Positions 15,229 through 23,365 of a stretch of DNA of 33,452 nt are shown here, one piece after another. Below the pieces are notes generated by a model. The model was given only the letters and a program-made list of their open reading frames with translations. It was not told the origin of the DNA and did not search any database. Position 1 is the first letter of the stretch; the number at the start of each line of letters is the position of its first letter. A program made the translations under genes and the position numbers. Origin of the DNA: Acidimicrobiia bacterium (lineage in GTDB: Bacteria; Actinomycetota; Acidimicrobiia; Spongiisociales; ZC4RG35); contig WFOA01000119.1 in assembly GCA_015488325.1 (NCBI GenBank), positions 1 through 33,452 on the forward strand, written 5' to 3'.

Positions 15229-15654
15229 ATGAACGACCGACTTCGACCCGACGAGATCCTCGACCCGGCGATCCCGGCCACCACCCAGGCGGTCCGGCTG
15301 TTGCGCGACGCGGTGGGGATGTTGCCGAACCTGCTCAAGCTCCTCACCCGACTGCTCCGAGACCCTCGGGTGCCTGTGCGATCGAAGGTCGCGGTCGGTC
15401 TCGCCCTCGCCTACGTCGTCTCCCCGATCGACGTGCTCCCCGAGTTCGTGCCCGTCTTCGGCTTCGCCGACGACGTCCTCTTGGTGGCGGCCGCCTTGAA
15501 CCATCTCGTCAAGGTGGCGGGCCCCGACGTCGTCTTGGAGCACTGGGACGGCTCCCGTGACCTGCTGGGTCTCGTGGAGGCCGTCCTGGAGACCGCCACC
15601 GAGCTGGTCCCGACCCGGGTGCGCCGGATCGTCGCCCGGTTGGTGGGCGACTGA
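15229..15654 (+). CDS. DUF1232 (YkvA-like) membrane-associated protein
   Basis: The 141-residue protein carries the DUF1232 core KVAVGLALAYVVSPIDVLPE followed by FGFADDVLLVAAALNHLV. This conserved PIDxxPD/E-type hairpin is predicted to dip into or span the membrane. The N- and C-terminal parts are helical and charged. Its biochemical role is unknown in the family. It starts 1 nt after the glucokinase stop and is the last gene of the cluster before a new -10 element at 15666. Confidence 0.8.
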   Translation: MNDRLRPDEILDPAIPATTQAVRLLRDAVGMLPNLLKLLTRLLRDPRVPVRSKVAVGLALAYVVSPIDVLPEFVPVFGFADDVLLVAAALNHLVKVAGPDVVLEHWDGSRDLLGLVEAVLETATELVPTRVRRIVARLVGD

Positions 15655-15665
15655 GAAGCCGCCGG

Positions 15666-15671
15666 TAACCT
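15666..15671 (+). promoter_or_regulatory. -10 element for alaC (leaderless)
   Basis: TAACCT ends 7 nt before the ATG at 15679, with no Shine-Dalgarno sequence between. This predicts a leaderless mRNA. Confidence 0.5.
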
Positions 15672-15678
15672 GAATCCG

Positions 15679-16851
15679 ATGGAGTTCCGGCGTATCGATC
15701 GTCTCCCGCCCTACGTCTTCGCCGAGGTGGACCGCCGAAAGATCGCCGCCCGGCGTGCAGGCGAAGACATCGTCGACCTGGGGTTCGGGAACCCCGACAT
15801 TCCTTCGGCTCCCTTCGTGGTGGACAAGTTGGTCGAAGCGGCCCGCAATCCTCGAAACCACCGCTATTCGGTGTCCCGGGGCCTGCCCAACCTGCGCCGG
15901 GCCGTCGCCGAGCGTTACCGGCGCCGGTTCGGGGTGGAGCTCGACCCCGAAACCCAGGTCATCTCCACGATCGGAGCCAAAGAGGGCCTCTCCCACCTTC
16001 TGTGGACCCTGCTGCAGCCGGGGGACGTGGCGATCGTCCCCGAACCTTCCTACCCGATCCACATCTACGCGCCGATCATCGCCGGAGCCGAGGTCCGCCA
16101 AGCGCCGATCGAACGTGAGGCCGACTACTTCGAAGTCCTCGAACGGATGTTCCGGAACTCGTGGCCGCGGCCTCGGGTGATCATCGTGTCGTTCCCCCAC
16201 AACCCCACCACCCATTGCGTCGATCTCCGCTTCTTCGAACGTCTCGTCGCCTTCGCCCGCGAACACGAAGTGGCGGTGGTGCACGACTTCGCCTACGCCG
16301 ACATCGCCTTCGACGGCTACCGGCCGCCGTCGATGATGCAGGTGCCCGGAGCCGTCGACGTCGGGGTGGAGCTGTACACGCTGACGAAGGGTCATTCGAT
16401 GCCCGGTTGGCGGGTCGGGTTCGTCGTCGGGAACGCCGAGATGGTGGCCGCCCTCGCCAAGCTCAAGTCGTACCTCGACTACGGGACCTTCCAGCCGATC
16501 CAGATCGCTGCGATCGTCGCCCTCAACGAAGGTGACGGCTACGTGGAGGAGGTCAACGCCATCTATCGGCGACGGCGGGACGCCCTCGTCGACGGACTGG
16601 TACGGAGCGGCTGGAAGGTCGAACGGCCGCGGGGCACCATGTTCGTGTGGGCTCCGATCCCCGACCCGTATCGGGAGATGGGTTCGCTGCCCTTCGCCCT
16701 CGACCTGTTGGACCGGGCGAAGGTTGCGGTGAGCCCGGGGATCGGGTTCGGGCCGTCGGGTGAGGGGTTCGTGAGGTTCGCGCTCGTCGAGAACGAACAC
16801 CGCATCGGCCAGGCCGTCCGCGGCATCCGCAAGGCCCTCGACCGGCTCTGA
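15679..16851 (+). CDS. alaC: AlaC-type PLP-dependent aminotransferase
   Basis: The 390-residue fold-type I aminotransferase matches the AlaC (glutamate-pyruvate aminotransferase) family through most of its length: [12 protein letters not shown] at the start, [63 protein letters not shown] and [18 protein letters not shown]. The PLP lysine is K237 in [13 protein letters not shown]. AlaC makes alanine from pyruvate with glutamate as donor. The residues following the lysine (GHSMPGW) differ from the SYNMAGW I recall in Escherichia coli AlaC, so substrate preference could differ. No ilvE-type branched-chain aminotransferase is in the window; whether this enzyme helps there is open. Confidence 0.85.
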   Translation: MEFRRIDRLPPYVFAEVDRRKIAARRAGEDIVDLGFGNPDIPSAPFVVDKLVEAARNPRNHRYSVSRGLPNLRRAVAERYRRRFGVELDPETQVISTIGAKEGLSHLLWTLLQPGDVAIVPEPSYPIHIYAPIIAGAEVRQAPIEREADYFEVLERMFRNSWPRPRVIIVSFPHNPTTHCVDLRFFERLVAFAREHEVAVVHDFAYADIAFDGYRPPSMMQVPGAVDVGVELYTLTKGHSMPGWRVGFVVGNAEMVAALAKLKSYLDYGTFQPIQIAAIVALNEGDGYVEEVNAIYRRRRDALVDGLVRSGWKVERPRGTMFVWAPIPDPYREMGSLPFALDLLDRAKVAVSPGIGFGPSGEGFVRFALVENEHRIGQAVRGIRKALDRL

Positions 16852-16879
16852 GGCGGACCATCCCCGAGCCGGCGGCTCC

Positions 16880-16885
16880 TATCCT
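16880..16885 (+). promoter_or_regulatory. -10 element for the threonine aldolase gene (leaderless)
   Basis: TATCCT ends 6 nt before the ATG at 16892. No ribosome-binding site is present, so the transcript is probably leaderless. Confidence 0.5.
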
Positions 16886-16891
16886 CCGGGC

Positions 16892-17920
16892 ATGGCCTTC
16901 GCCGACGGTACCGCCGATTTCCGTTCCGACACCGTCACCCGTCCCACCCCTGCCATGCGCAAGGCGATGGCGGAAGCCGAGGTCGGCGACGACGTCTACT
17001 CGGACGACCCGACGGTCAACCTCCTGGAGGAGGAATCGGCCGAGGTGGTGGGCAAGGAGGCGGCCGTGTTCGTACCGTCGGGGACGATGGGGAACCAGCT
17101 GGCGGTGATGACCCAGACCCGACCCGGCGAAGAGGTCCTCTGCGACGGCGGAGCGCATGTCCGCAACGTGGAACGGGGAGCGGCTTCGGCGCTGTCGGGG
17201 GTCGCCTTCCGGACGGTGGAGGCCCCCGGGGGTCGGATCACCCCGGGTGACGTCGACGAGGCGATGGCCCTCGCCGGACGTTTCTTCCCGGCGATCCGGT
17301 TGATGGTGTGGGAGAACAGCCACAACCTGAGCGGCGGCAAGGTCGTGCCGTTGGACCTGATGGAGGCCTCCAACGCCGCCGCCCGGCGGCACGGGCTGTC
17401 GATCCACCTCGACGGTGCCAGGATCTTCAACGCGGCGCTGGCCCTCGGCGTCCCGGCGGCCGCCCTCGCCGCCGGCGTCGACACCGTCCAGTTCTGCTTC
17501 TCGAAGGGGCTGGGCGCTCCCGTCGGGTCGGTCCTCTGCGGACCGGCGGACCTCATCGCCGAAGCCCGGTTCCTCCGGAAACGTCTCGGAGGGGGGATGC
17601 GCCAAGTCGGGGTGTTGGCGGCTCCGGCGAGGATCGCCCTGGCTGAACGGGACCGGCTGGTCGAAGACCACGACCTAGCCCGGTACCTGGCCGAAGCGTT
17701 GGCCGCCCGTTTCCCCGGATCGGTCGACCTCGACGGTGTCGAGACCAACATCGTCAACGTCGACGTGGCCGCCCTCGGCGTTCCCTACCCGGAGATCGCC
17801 GATCGTCTGGCGTCGGCCCGCATTCTCACCAACGCCCCCTTCGCCGGGACCTGGCGTCTCGTCACCCACCGTGATGTGGACCGGTCCGACGTCGACCGGC
17901 TCGTCGCCGCGTTGTCGTAA
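16892..17920 (+). CDS. ltaE: Low-specificity L-threonine aldolase
   Basis: Threonine aldolase cleaves L-threonine or L-allo-threonine to glycine and acetaldehyde with PLP. The 342-residue length is typical. Signatures are FRSDTVTRPTPAMRKAM at the N-terminus, VGDDVYSDDPTVNLLE, FVPSGTMGNQLA, LDGARIFNAA (PLP-ring aspartate and arginine) and the PLP lysine K205 in FCFSKGLGAPVGSVL. The exact stereopreference cannot be read from the sequence. Its TAA stop (17918-17920) forms the start of a TAACCT hexamer ahead of fabD. It is probably not part of the fatty-acid operon functionally. Confidence 0.9.
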   Translation: MAFADGTADFRSDTVTRPTPAMRKAMAEAEVGDDVYSDDPTVNLLEEESAEVVGKEAAVFVPSGTMGNQLAVMTQTRPGEEVLCDGGAHVRNVERGAASALSGVAFRTVEAPGGRITPGDVDEAMALAGRFFPAIRLMVWENSHNLSGGKVVPLDLMEASNAAARRHGLSIHLDGARIFNAALALGVPAAALAAGVDTVQFCFSKGLGAPVGSVLCGPADLIAEARFLRKRLGGGMRQVGVLAAPARIALAERDRLVEDHDLARYLAEALAARFPGSVDLDGVETNIVNVDVAALGVPYPEIADRLASARILTNAPFAGTWRLVTHRDVDRSDVDRLVAALS

Positions 17921-17923
17921 CCT
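17918..17923 (+). promoter_or_regulatory. Possible fabD-operon -10 overlapping the ltaE stop
   Basis: TAACCT includes the ltaE TAA stop. Initiation near 17930 would give a leader of about 24 nt containing GGAGAGG, the Shine-Dalgarno sequence of fabD. The small palindrome CCTCCGGGAGG (17921-17931) overlaps the hexamer and could be an operator, which is speculative. Confidence 0.4.
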
Positions 17924-17953
17924 CCGGGAGGCGGCGAGAGTCGGAGAGGCCGA

Positions 17954-18904
17954 ATGGGTTTTGCGTTGATGTTCCCCGGGCAGGGCAGCCAGTTCGTCGG
18001 CATGGGCGCCGACGTGTTCGAACGACGCCCCGACCTGCTCGGTGACCTCGCCGACGAGATCCTCGGGTGGTCGCTTCGCGAGACATGCCTGGAAGGCCCC
18101 GAGGATGTCCTCACCTCCACCGATCGGGCGCAGCCCGCCCTGTTCGCCGTCGGCTACGCCCTGTGGGCGGAGTTGGAATCCGAGCTGGGATGCGTTCCCG
18201 AGGCCGCGGTCGGCCACTCCCTGGGCGAATACACGGCCCTCACCGCGGCCGGGGTGTTCTCCTACGCCGATGCCCTCGCCGTCGTCGCCGAACGAGGCCG
18301 GGCGATGGCCGAGGCCGCGGCAGCCGCCCCGTCGGGGATGGCCGCCCTGCTCGGAGCCGACCGTGCCCTCGCCGACGAGGTCGTCTCCCGGCGGCGGGCC
18401 GAGGGGGGTCGGCTCTGGGTGGCGAACGTGAACGCCCCCGGGCAGATCGTGGTCGCCGGGGCGGAAGACGACCTCCGCTGGCTCACCGACCATGGACGGG
18501 AGCTGGGTCTCCGCCGGGTGATCCCCCTCAAGGTGGCCGGGGCGTTCCACTCGGAGTTCATGGCACCGGCCGCCCGGCGGGTCGCCGCCGCCTTGGAGAA
18601 GGTCGAGCTCGGCGAGGCGCGGTTCCCCGTCTACGCGAACGTCACGGGCCGTCCCCACCGTCCGGCGGAGATCCGAGAGATGCTGGTCCGCCAGGTCGTG
18701 TCTCCGGTGCTGTTCGCCGACACCCTCGAAGAGATGGCACGGCAGGGGGTCGACACCTTCGTCCATGTCGGCCCGGGCGACGTGACCGCCGGGTTGGCGA
18801 AACGGACCGTGAAGGAGGCCCGAGTCCTCGCGGTCTCCGACGTGGCAGGAATCCCGCCCGCGGTCGAGGCGCTCTCTACGATGTCTGCGCCCAGAGGAGA
18901 CTGA
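17954..18904 (+). CDS. fabD: Malonyl-CoA:ACP malonyltransferase
   Basis: FabD moves malonyl groups from CoA to acyl carrier protein, supplying extender units for type II fatty-acid synthesis. The 316-residue protein begins FALMFPGQGSQFVGMG. It has the nucleophile S89 in VGHSLGEYTALTAAG, the substrate arginine in AERGRAMAEA, and the catalytic H199 in VAGAFHSEFM. It is the first gene of fabD-fabH-fabG-acpP-fabF and has a clear GGAGAGG before its ATG. No FasR-like regulator is adjacent. Confidence 0.96.
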   Translation: MGFALMFPGQGSQFVGMGADVFERRPDLLGDLADEILGWSLRETCLEGPEDVLTSTDRAQPALFAVGYALWAELESELGCVPEAAVGHSLGEYTALTAAGVFSYADALAVVAERGRAMAEAAAAAPSGMAALLGADRALADEVVSRRRAEGGRLWVANVNAPGQIVVAGAEDDLRWLTDHGRELGLRRVIPLKVAGAFHSEFMAPAARRVAAALEKVELGEARFPVYANVTGRPHRPAEIREMLVRQVVSPVLFADTLEEMARQGVDTFVHVGPGDVTAGLAKRTVKEARVLAVSDVAGIPPAVEALSTMSAPRGD

Positions 18905-18905
18905 C

Positions 18906-19991
18906 ATGCGGAACGCCACGATCACCGGTTGGGGGAAGGCGCTGCCCCCGCTCGTGCTCACCAACACCGATCTCGAGAAGATCGTCGACACCAGCGACGA
19001 GTGGATCACGACCCGGACCGGGATCAAGGAGCGGCGTATCTCCCATGTCGAAGCCACCGACCTCGCCACCGTCGCCGGACGTCACGCCCTCGCCGCCGCC
19101 GGTCTCGAACCCGACGCCCTCGACCTCGTCGTCAACGCCACTTGCACCCCCGAGTCGCTCATCCCGGCGTCGGCCTCGTACGTCCAGGCGAAACTGGGGG
19201 CGACCAACGCCGGTGCGATGGATCTCAACGCCAACTGCTCCGGGTTCATCTACGCCCTGGTGACGGCCTCGGCGATGGTGTCGGCCGGGGTGGTCGACCG
19301 GGTCCTCATCATCGGTGTGGAGAAACTCAGCTACGTCATGGACCTCACCGATCGCAGCACCTGCGTGCTGTTCGGGGACGGCGCCGGCGCCGTGGTCGTC
19401 GAGCCGACCGACGAACCGGTGGGGTTGGCGGCGTCCGAGCTGGGGGTCGACGGCACCGTCGCCGACATCCTCTGCGTTCCCGAGTTCGGCACGGTGGGCA
19501 GTCCGGGCGTCCGTGACCCGCGGAGAGCCGGGATCAAGATGGAAGGTCCCGAAGTGTTCCGTCGGGCGGTCACCAAGATGGGTGAGGCGTCCCTGCATGT
19601 CATCGCCGAGGCGGGGTGGCGGCCCGAGGAGGTGGATCTCCTCATCCCCCACCAGGCCAACCAGCGGATCATCGACGCCACCGCCCGTCGGTTGAAGCTG
19701 GATCCGGCTCGGGTCTTCGTCAACATCCACGCCTACGGGAACACGTCGGCGGCGACGATCCCGGTGGCGCTCACCGAGGCGTTGGAGCAGGGTCGTGTCA
19801 AGCCGAGGGCGAAGATCGTCTTCGCGGCGTTCGGGGGAGGGCTCACGTGGGCGGCCGCGGCGCTGACCTGGGGCGACCGGGTCACTCCGATCGCCACATC
19901 CGACGCCCAGGTCCCCGAGCCGGACCGGACGGTCTGGGATGTGCTGGCTCCCAACCTGGAGTTCTACGGGAACCAGGAGCGGAGCGGATGA
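18906..19991 (+). CDS. fabH: Beta-ketoacyl-ACP synthase III
   Basis: FabH starts fatty-acid chains by condensing an acyl-CoA primer with malonyl-ACP. The catalytic triad is visible as C111 in LNANCSGFIYAL, H249 in PHQANQRII and N279 in IHAYGNTSAA. The canonical fold ends at AAFGGGLTWAAAALTW near residue 322, yet the protein continues for about 39 residues (ATSDAQVPEPDRTVWDVLAP and more), so 361 residues exceeds the usual 315-335. In actinobacteria FabH often accepts branched primers derived from valine, leucine and isoleucine pathways; the primer here is unknown. AGAGGAGA within the end of fabD serves as ribosome-binding site. Confidence 0.95.
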   Translation: MRNATITGWGKALPPLVLTNTDLEKIVDTSDEWITTRTGIKERRISHVEATDLATVAGRHALAAAGLEPDALDLVVNATCTPESLIPASASYVQAKLGATNAGAMDLNANCSGFIYALVTASAMVSAGVVDRVLIIGVEKLSYVMDLTDRSTCVLFGDGAGAVVVEPTDEPVGLAASELGVDGTVADILCVPEFGTVGSPGVRDPRRAGIKMEGPEVFRRAVTKMGEASLHVIAEAGWRPEEVDLLIPHQANQRIIDATARRLKLDPARVFVNIHAYGNTSAATIPVALTEALEQGRVKPRAKIVFAAFGGGLTWAAAALTWGDRVTPIATSDAQVPEPDRTVWDVLAPNLEFYGNQERSG

Positions 19992-20722
19992 GTCGGGTCG
20001 CGCTCGTCACCGGAGGTTCACGGGGGATCGGGCGGGCGGTCGCCCTGGAGCTGGCCCGCCGCCGGATGACCGTCGCCGTCAACTACGCCGCCAACGCCGC
20101 CGCCGCCGCCGCCGTAGTCGACGAGATCACGGCGGCCGGTGGCCGGGCGATGGCGGTGCAGGCGGACGTTGCCGACGCCGCCGCCGTGGCGGCGATGTTC
20201 ACGACGGTGACAGAAGCCTTCGGTCCGGTGGAGGTGCTGGTCAACAACGCCGGCATCACCAGAGACGACCTGATCTTGAGGATGTCACCGGAGGTGTTCG
20301 ACGAGGTCATCGCCACCAACCTGCGCTCGGCGTTCCTCTGCACGAAGGCTGCGCTTCGGGGGATGCTGCGGGCCCGGTGGGGGAGGATCGTGTCGATCGG
20401 CTCCGTCGCCGGGCTCGGCGGCAACGCCGGACAGGCGAACTACGCGGCGTCGAAGGCAGGCCTGGTGGGTCTCGCCAAGTCGGTGGCGAAAGAGGTCGGG
20501 TCGCGGGGCATCACGGCGAACGTCGTCGCCCCCGGGTTCATCACCACCGACATGACCGAGGCCGTCGCCGACAAGGTGCGGGATGCGACGCTCGGGGCGA
20601 TCGCCCTCGGGCGGTTCGGCGTTCCCGAGGAGGTCGCCGCCGTCGTCGGGTTCCTCTGTTCCGACGAGGCTTCGTACGTGACCGGCCAGGTGATTCGAGT
20701 AGATGGCGGCATGGCCCTCTAG
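19988..20722 (+). CDS. fabG: 3-oxoacyl-ACP reductase
   Basis: FabG reduces beta-ketoacyl-ACP with NADPH in each elongation round. With its ATG at 19988, overlapping the fabH stop as ATGA, the protein has 244 residues. The short-chain dehydrogenase features are the glycine motif TGGSRGIGRAVALELA, NNAGITRDDL, the catalytic S139 in VSIGSVAG, and Y152/K156 in NYAASKAGLVG. A typical C-terminus YVTGQVIRVDGGMAL is present. The ORF-track start at 19616 lies in fabH. It ends in TAG, which begins a TAGGGT hexamer before acpP. Confidence 0.95.
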   Translation: MSRVALVTGGSRGIGRAVALELARRRMTVAVNYAANAAAAAAVVDEITAAGGRAMAVQADVADAAAVAAMFTTVTEAFGPVEVLVNNAGITRDDLILRMSPEVFDEVIATNLRSAFLCTKAALRGMLRARWGRIVSIGSVAGLGGNAGQANYAASKAGLVGLAKSVAKEVGSRGITANVVAPGFITTDMTEAVADKVRDATLGAIALGRFGVPEEVAAVVGFLCSDEASYVTGQVIRVDGGMAL

Positions 20723-20725
20723 GGT
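20720..20725 (+). promoter_or_regulatory. Possible internal -10 for acpP overlapping the fabG stop
   Basis: TAGGGT begins with the fabG TAG stop. Initiation near 20732 would leave about 30 nt with two GA-rich ribosome-binding stretches (CAGGAGAG and GAGGAG). An extra promoter fits the high demand for acyl carrier protein, but this is inference. Confidence 0.35.
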
Positions 20726-20761
20726 TTGGCCGACTTCCGACAGGAGAGAGGAGACAGCACG

Positions 20762-21007
20762 ATGGATCGTTCCGAGATCGAAACCCGACTCATCCAGGTT
20801 CTGGTCGACGAACTGGGTCTCGACGCCGACAAGATCAGCCCCGACGCCGACTTCGAGAAGGACCTCGAGGTGGATTCGCTGGGGGTCGTCGAGTTGCTGA
20901 TGGCGTTGGAGGACGAGTTCGGCGTGAAGATCCCCGACGAAGAGGCGGAGAACATCCACACCGTCGGTGAGGCCATCGACCTGGTGAGCTCGAAGCTCGG
21001 CGCCTGA
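20762..21007 (+). CDS. acpP: Acyl carrier protein
   Basis: The acidic 81-residue protein carries growing acyl chains on a phosphopantetheine attached to S39 in EVDSLGVVELLMALEDEFG. The four-helix pattern and the ending IHTVGEAIDLVSSKLG are typical. The residue after DSL is glycine, whereas DSLD or DSLS is commoner. The start is ATG 20762 (MDRSEIETRL), not the ORF-track GTG at 20726, because GGAGAGAGGAGA lies directly upstream and the length fits the family. It sits 39 nt after fabG and 4 nt before fabF. Confidence 0.95.
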   Translation: MDRSEIETRLIQVLVDELGLDADKISPDADFEKDLEVDSLGVVELLMALEDEFGVKIPDEEAENIHTVGEAIDLVSSKLGA

Positions 21008-21011
21008 TCCC

Positions 21012-22265
21012 ATGTCCTCGGACCGACGTCGGGTCGTCGTCACCGGGATCGGTGCGGTCACGCCCCTCGGCAACGACGCCCCGACGACCTGGCAGCGGAT
21101 GCTGGCGGGAGTCTCAGGGGCGGGGCCGATCACCCGGTTCGACGCGTCGGAGCACGCCGTACGGATCGCCGCCGAACTGAAAGGGTTCGATCCCGGAGCG
21201 CATTTCGAACGCCGTGAGCTGCGGCGTCTCGACCCGTTCAGCCAGTACTTCCTGGTGGCGGCACGCGAGGCGATGGCCGACGCCGATCTGGTCTTCGAGG
21301 AGGAGTCGGAGGAGGCATTCCGGGCCGGTGTCGTCACCGGGGTCGGGTTCGGCGGCATGGAGTCGTTCATCGGGGAGATCGACGTGCTGCGTTCCCGGGG
21401 ACCGGACCGGGTGAGTCCGGTCGGGGTACCGAAGATCATCCCCAACATCGCCGCCGGCCTGGCGTCGATGGAGCACCATCTGATGGGTCCCGTCACCTGC
21501 GTGGTGACGGCGTGTGCAGCCTCGGCCAACGCGATCGGCGACGCCGCCGAGTTCATCCGGCGGGGGGCGGCCGACGTCATGCTGGCCGGAGGCGCAGAGG
21601 CGGGGATCACCGACTACGCGATGGCGGCCTTCGCCAAGGCCCGGGCGTTGTCGACCCGCAACGACGAACCGGAACGGGCGTCACGGCCCTTCGACGCCGA
21701 CCGGGACGGGTTCCTGATGGGGGAGGGAGCCGGGGCCCTCGTCCTCGAAGAACGCGGACGGGCCCTCGCCCGCGGAGCCGACGTCTACGGAGAGGTGTTG
21801 GGCTACGGCTCGTCTGCCGACGCCTACCACATCACCCTGCCCCGCCCCGGGGGGAGCGGGCCGGCCCGGGCGATGCGGACGGCCCTCGTCGACGCCGGCC
21901 TCGACGCCGCGGAGATCGACTACGTCAACGCCCACGGCACGTCGACGCCGGCGAACGACGTCACCGAGACCGCCGCCCTCAAACTCGCCCTGGGCGAAGA
22001 CGTCGCCCGTCGGGTGCCGGTCTCGTCCACCAAGTCGATGACGGGCCACATGCTCGGAGCGGCCGGTGCCGTCGAAGCCATCGCCTGTCTCATGGCGATC
22101 CGGTTCGGGGTGGTGCCGCCGACCATCAACTACGAGACCCCCGATCCCGAATGCGATCTCGACTACGTCCCGAACGAGGCGAGGGAAGTCGACGTGCGCT
22201 ACGCCATGTCGAACAATTTCGGGTTCGGTGGTCACAACGCCGTCCTGGTGCTGGGCCGGGCCTGA
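21012..22265 (+). CDS. fabF: Beta-ketoacyl-ACP synthase II
   Basis: FabF elongates acyl-ACP by condensation with malonyl-ACP. The 417-residue protein has the Cys-His-His triad: C168 in VVTACAASANAIGDA, H308 in NAHGTSTPAND and H346 in KSMTGHMLGAAGA. The gatekeeper-like NNFGFGGHN lies near the C-terminus. It starts 4 nt after acpP without a clear Shine-Dalgarno sequence, suggesting re-initiation by ribosomes leaving acpP. It closes the operon; the dehydratase and enoyl reductase (fabZ/HadAB, fabI/inhA) are not in the window. The next gene converges on it with an 18-nt gap. Confidence 0.96.
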   Translation: MSSDRRRVVVTGIGAVTPLGNDAPTTWQRMLAGVSGAGPITRFDASEHAVRIAAELKGFDPGAHFERRELRRLDPFSQYFLVAAREAMADADLVFEEESEEAFRAGVVTGVGFGGMESFIGEIDVLRSRGPDRVSPVGVPKIIPNIAAGLASMEHHLMGPVTCVVTACAASANAIGDAAEFIRRGAADVMLAGGAEAGITDYAMAAFAKARALSTRNDEPERASRPFDADRDGFLMGEGAGALVLEERGRALARGADVYGEVLGYGSSADAYHITLPRPGGSGPARAMRTALVDAGLDAAEIDYVNAHGTSTPANDVTETAALKLALGEDVARRVPVSSTKSMTGHMLGAAGAVEAIACLMAIRFGVVPPTINYETPDPECDLDYVPNEAREVDVRYAMSNNFGFGGHNAVLVLGRA

Positions 22266-22283
22266 AGGCGCCGGCCGGGTCGG

Positions 22284-22544
22284 TCACACCTCGCAGCCGG
22301 GGCCGGGGGGTCGTTCTCCCCGGGCGGAGGCCTCCCGATGTTCGGCGAGGGAACGCAGGACCAACACCATCACGACCGCCATCCCCAAGGTCACGACGAG
22401 GAACGCGGCGACGGCGATCAGCGCCGCCCACACGAGGCATCCCTCCGGGCGACAGCTCACGTCGGTGACGACCCATCCGAGGACCCCTCCGAGCAGCCCG
22501 GCTCCCAGGGAAGGGACCGCCACCCACGGGTTGAGCCGTCTCAC
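22284..22544 (-). CDS. Small membrane protein, unknown
   Basis: An 86-residue protein beginning at GTG 22544, overlapping the stop of the upstream membrane gene as GTGA. It has two hydrophobic helices, VAVPSLGAGLLGGVLGWVV and a long LVWAALIAVAAFLVVTLGMA stretch continuing into MVLVLRSL, with two cysteines between them (SCRPEGCL) that could form a disulfide if they lie outside the membrane. The tail is charged. I do not recognise the family. It is almost certainly co-translated with the 249-residue membrane protein. Confidence 0.6.
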   Translation of the reverse strand: MRRLNPWVAVPSLGAGLLGGVLGWVVTDVSCRPEGCLVWAALIAVAAFLVVTLGMAVVMVLVLRSLAEHREASARGERPPGPGCEV

Positions 22545-23290
22545 GTCTTCCGCCGTCCTCGTTCGTCCAGGCCGGCCGCCTCGAGGATCTCGGGTGGGGT
22601 GAGCTCGGCGGGGATGGGGACCGAACGCGCCTTCGTGGTCAGGGGCCTGGCGGCGACGAGGACGCCAGACGTCCAGGCGAGGGCGCCGGCGGCGACACCG
22701 ACGACGGCTAGGACGAGCCCGGTGACGCCGCCTTCGAAGATGCCGGTCACCACCGCCACGGCCGGGTACAGGAGGCGTACCGCCACGACGGCGCCTTTCA
22801 CCGTCTTCGCGTACCAGAACGCGGCGAGGGGAGCGGCGGCGACCCCGACGATGGCGGCGGTGCCGAGACCGCTGACAGCGGCGGCTCCGACGATCCCCGG
22901 GGTGGCGAGGAGGAGGATCTCGAGGACGACCGCCACCTCGGGGGGGCCGAGGGCGGCGGGGCGTTCACGAACCCACCCTTTGAGCCACGGGCCGGTCACC
23001 GCTCCCAGGGCGGCAGCCGAGGTGGCCGCGGCCACCGCCCACGGGGCGCCGAACTCGACGAAGGCACCCAGGGCGAGGCCGGCGGCGGCGGTGGCGGCGG
23101 CGAGACGGCGGGCCCAGCGTGAACGTCCCAGGATCATCCCGACCACGGCGACGGTGGCGAGGAGCACCAGGTCTGCGGCGATGGCGACGACGGCGCGTCT
23201 CGGCCAGGGGCCGGCGAGGGTCACGAGGGCCCACGCCCAGGCGAGGGCGGCGAGGAGCGGGAGCGATGCGGCGCTGAAGACGGAGACCAT
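22541..23290 (-). CDS. Multi-spanning integral membrane protein, unknown
   Basis: With its start at ATG 23290 (MVSVFSAASLPLLAALAWAW) the protein has 249 residues and about seven to eight hydrophobic segments of alternating Ala, Val, Leu and Gly. A soluble tail follows with PAELTPPEILEAAGL. The long ORF-track version to 24241 would run through the Nudix and phosphatase genes and is rejected. No transporter signature, conserved charge pair or catalytic motif stands out. It precedes and overlaps the 86-residue membrane gene, forming a two-gene operon, and is divergent from the Nudix gene. Confidence 0.65.
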   Translation of the reverse strand: MVSVFSAASLPLLAALAWAWALVTLAGPWPRRAVVAIAADLVLLATVAVVGMILGRSRWARRLAAATAAAGLALGAFVEFGAPWAVAAATSAAALGAVTGPWLKGWVRERPAALGPPEVAVVLEILLLATPGIVGAAAVSGLGTAAIVGVAAAPLAAFWYAKTVKGAVVAVRLLYPAVAVVTGIFEGGVTGLVLAVVGVAAGALAWTSGVLVAARPLTTKARSVPIPAELTPPEILEAAGLDERGRRKT

Positions 23291-23365
23291 GGGTTGGCGG
23301 TGGCGTTCGACGTTCGGCAGAGTTGTCGCGATGAGTGTCGATGCCGGCGGCGCCGAACGCAAACC

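Noticed and set aside
14932-16800. 622-codon minus-strand ORF
   Set aside because: It is antisense to the glucokinase, DUF1232 and alaC genes; the His/Asp/Gly-rich product has no fold signature.
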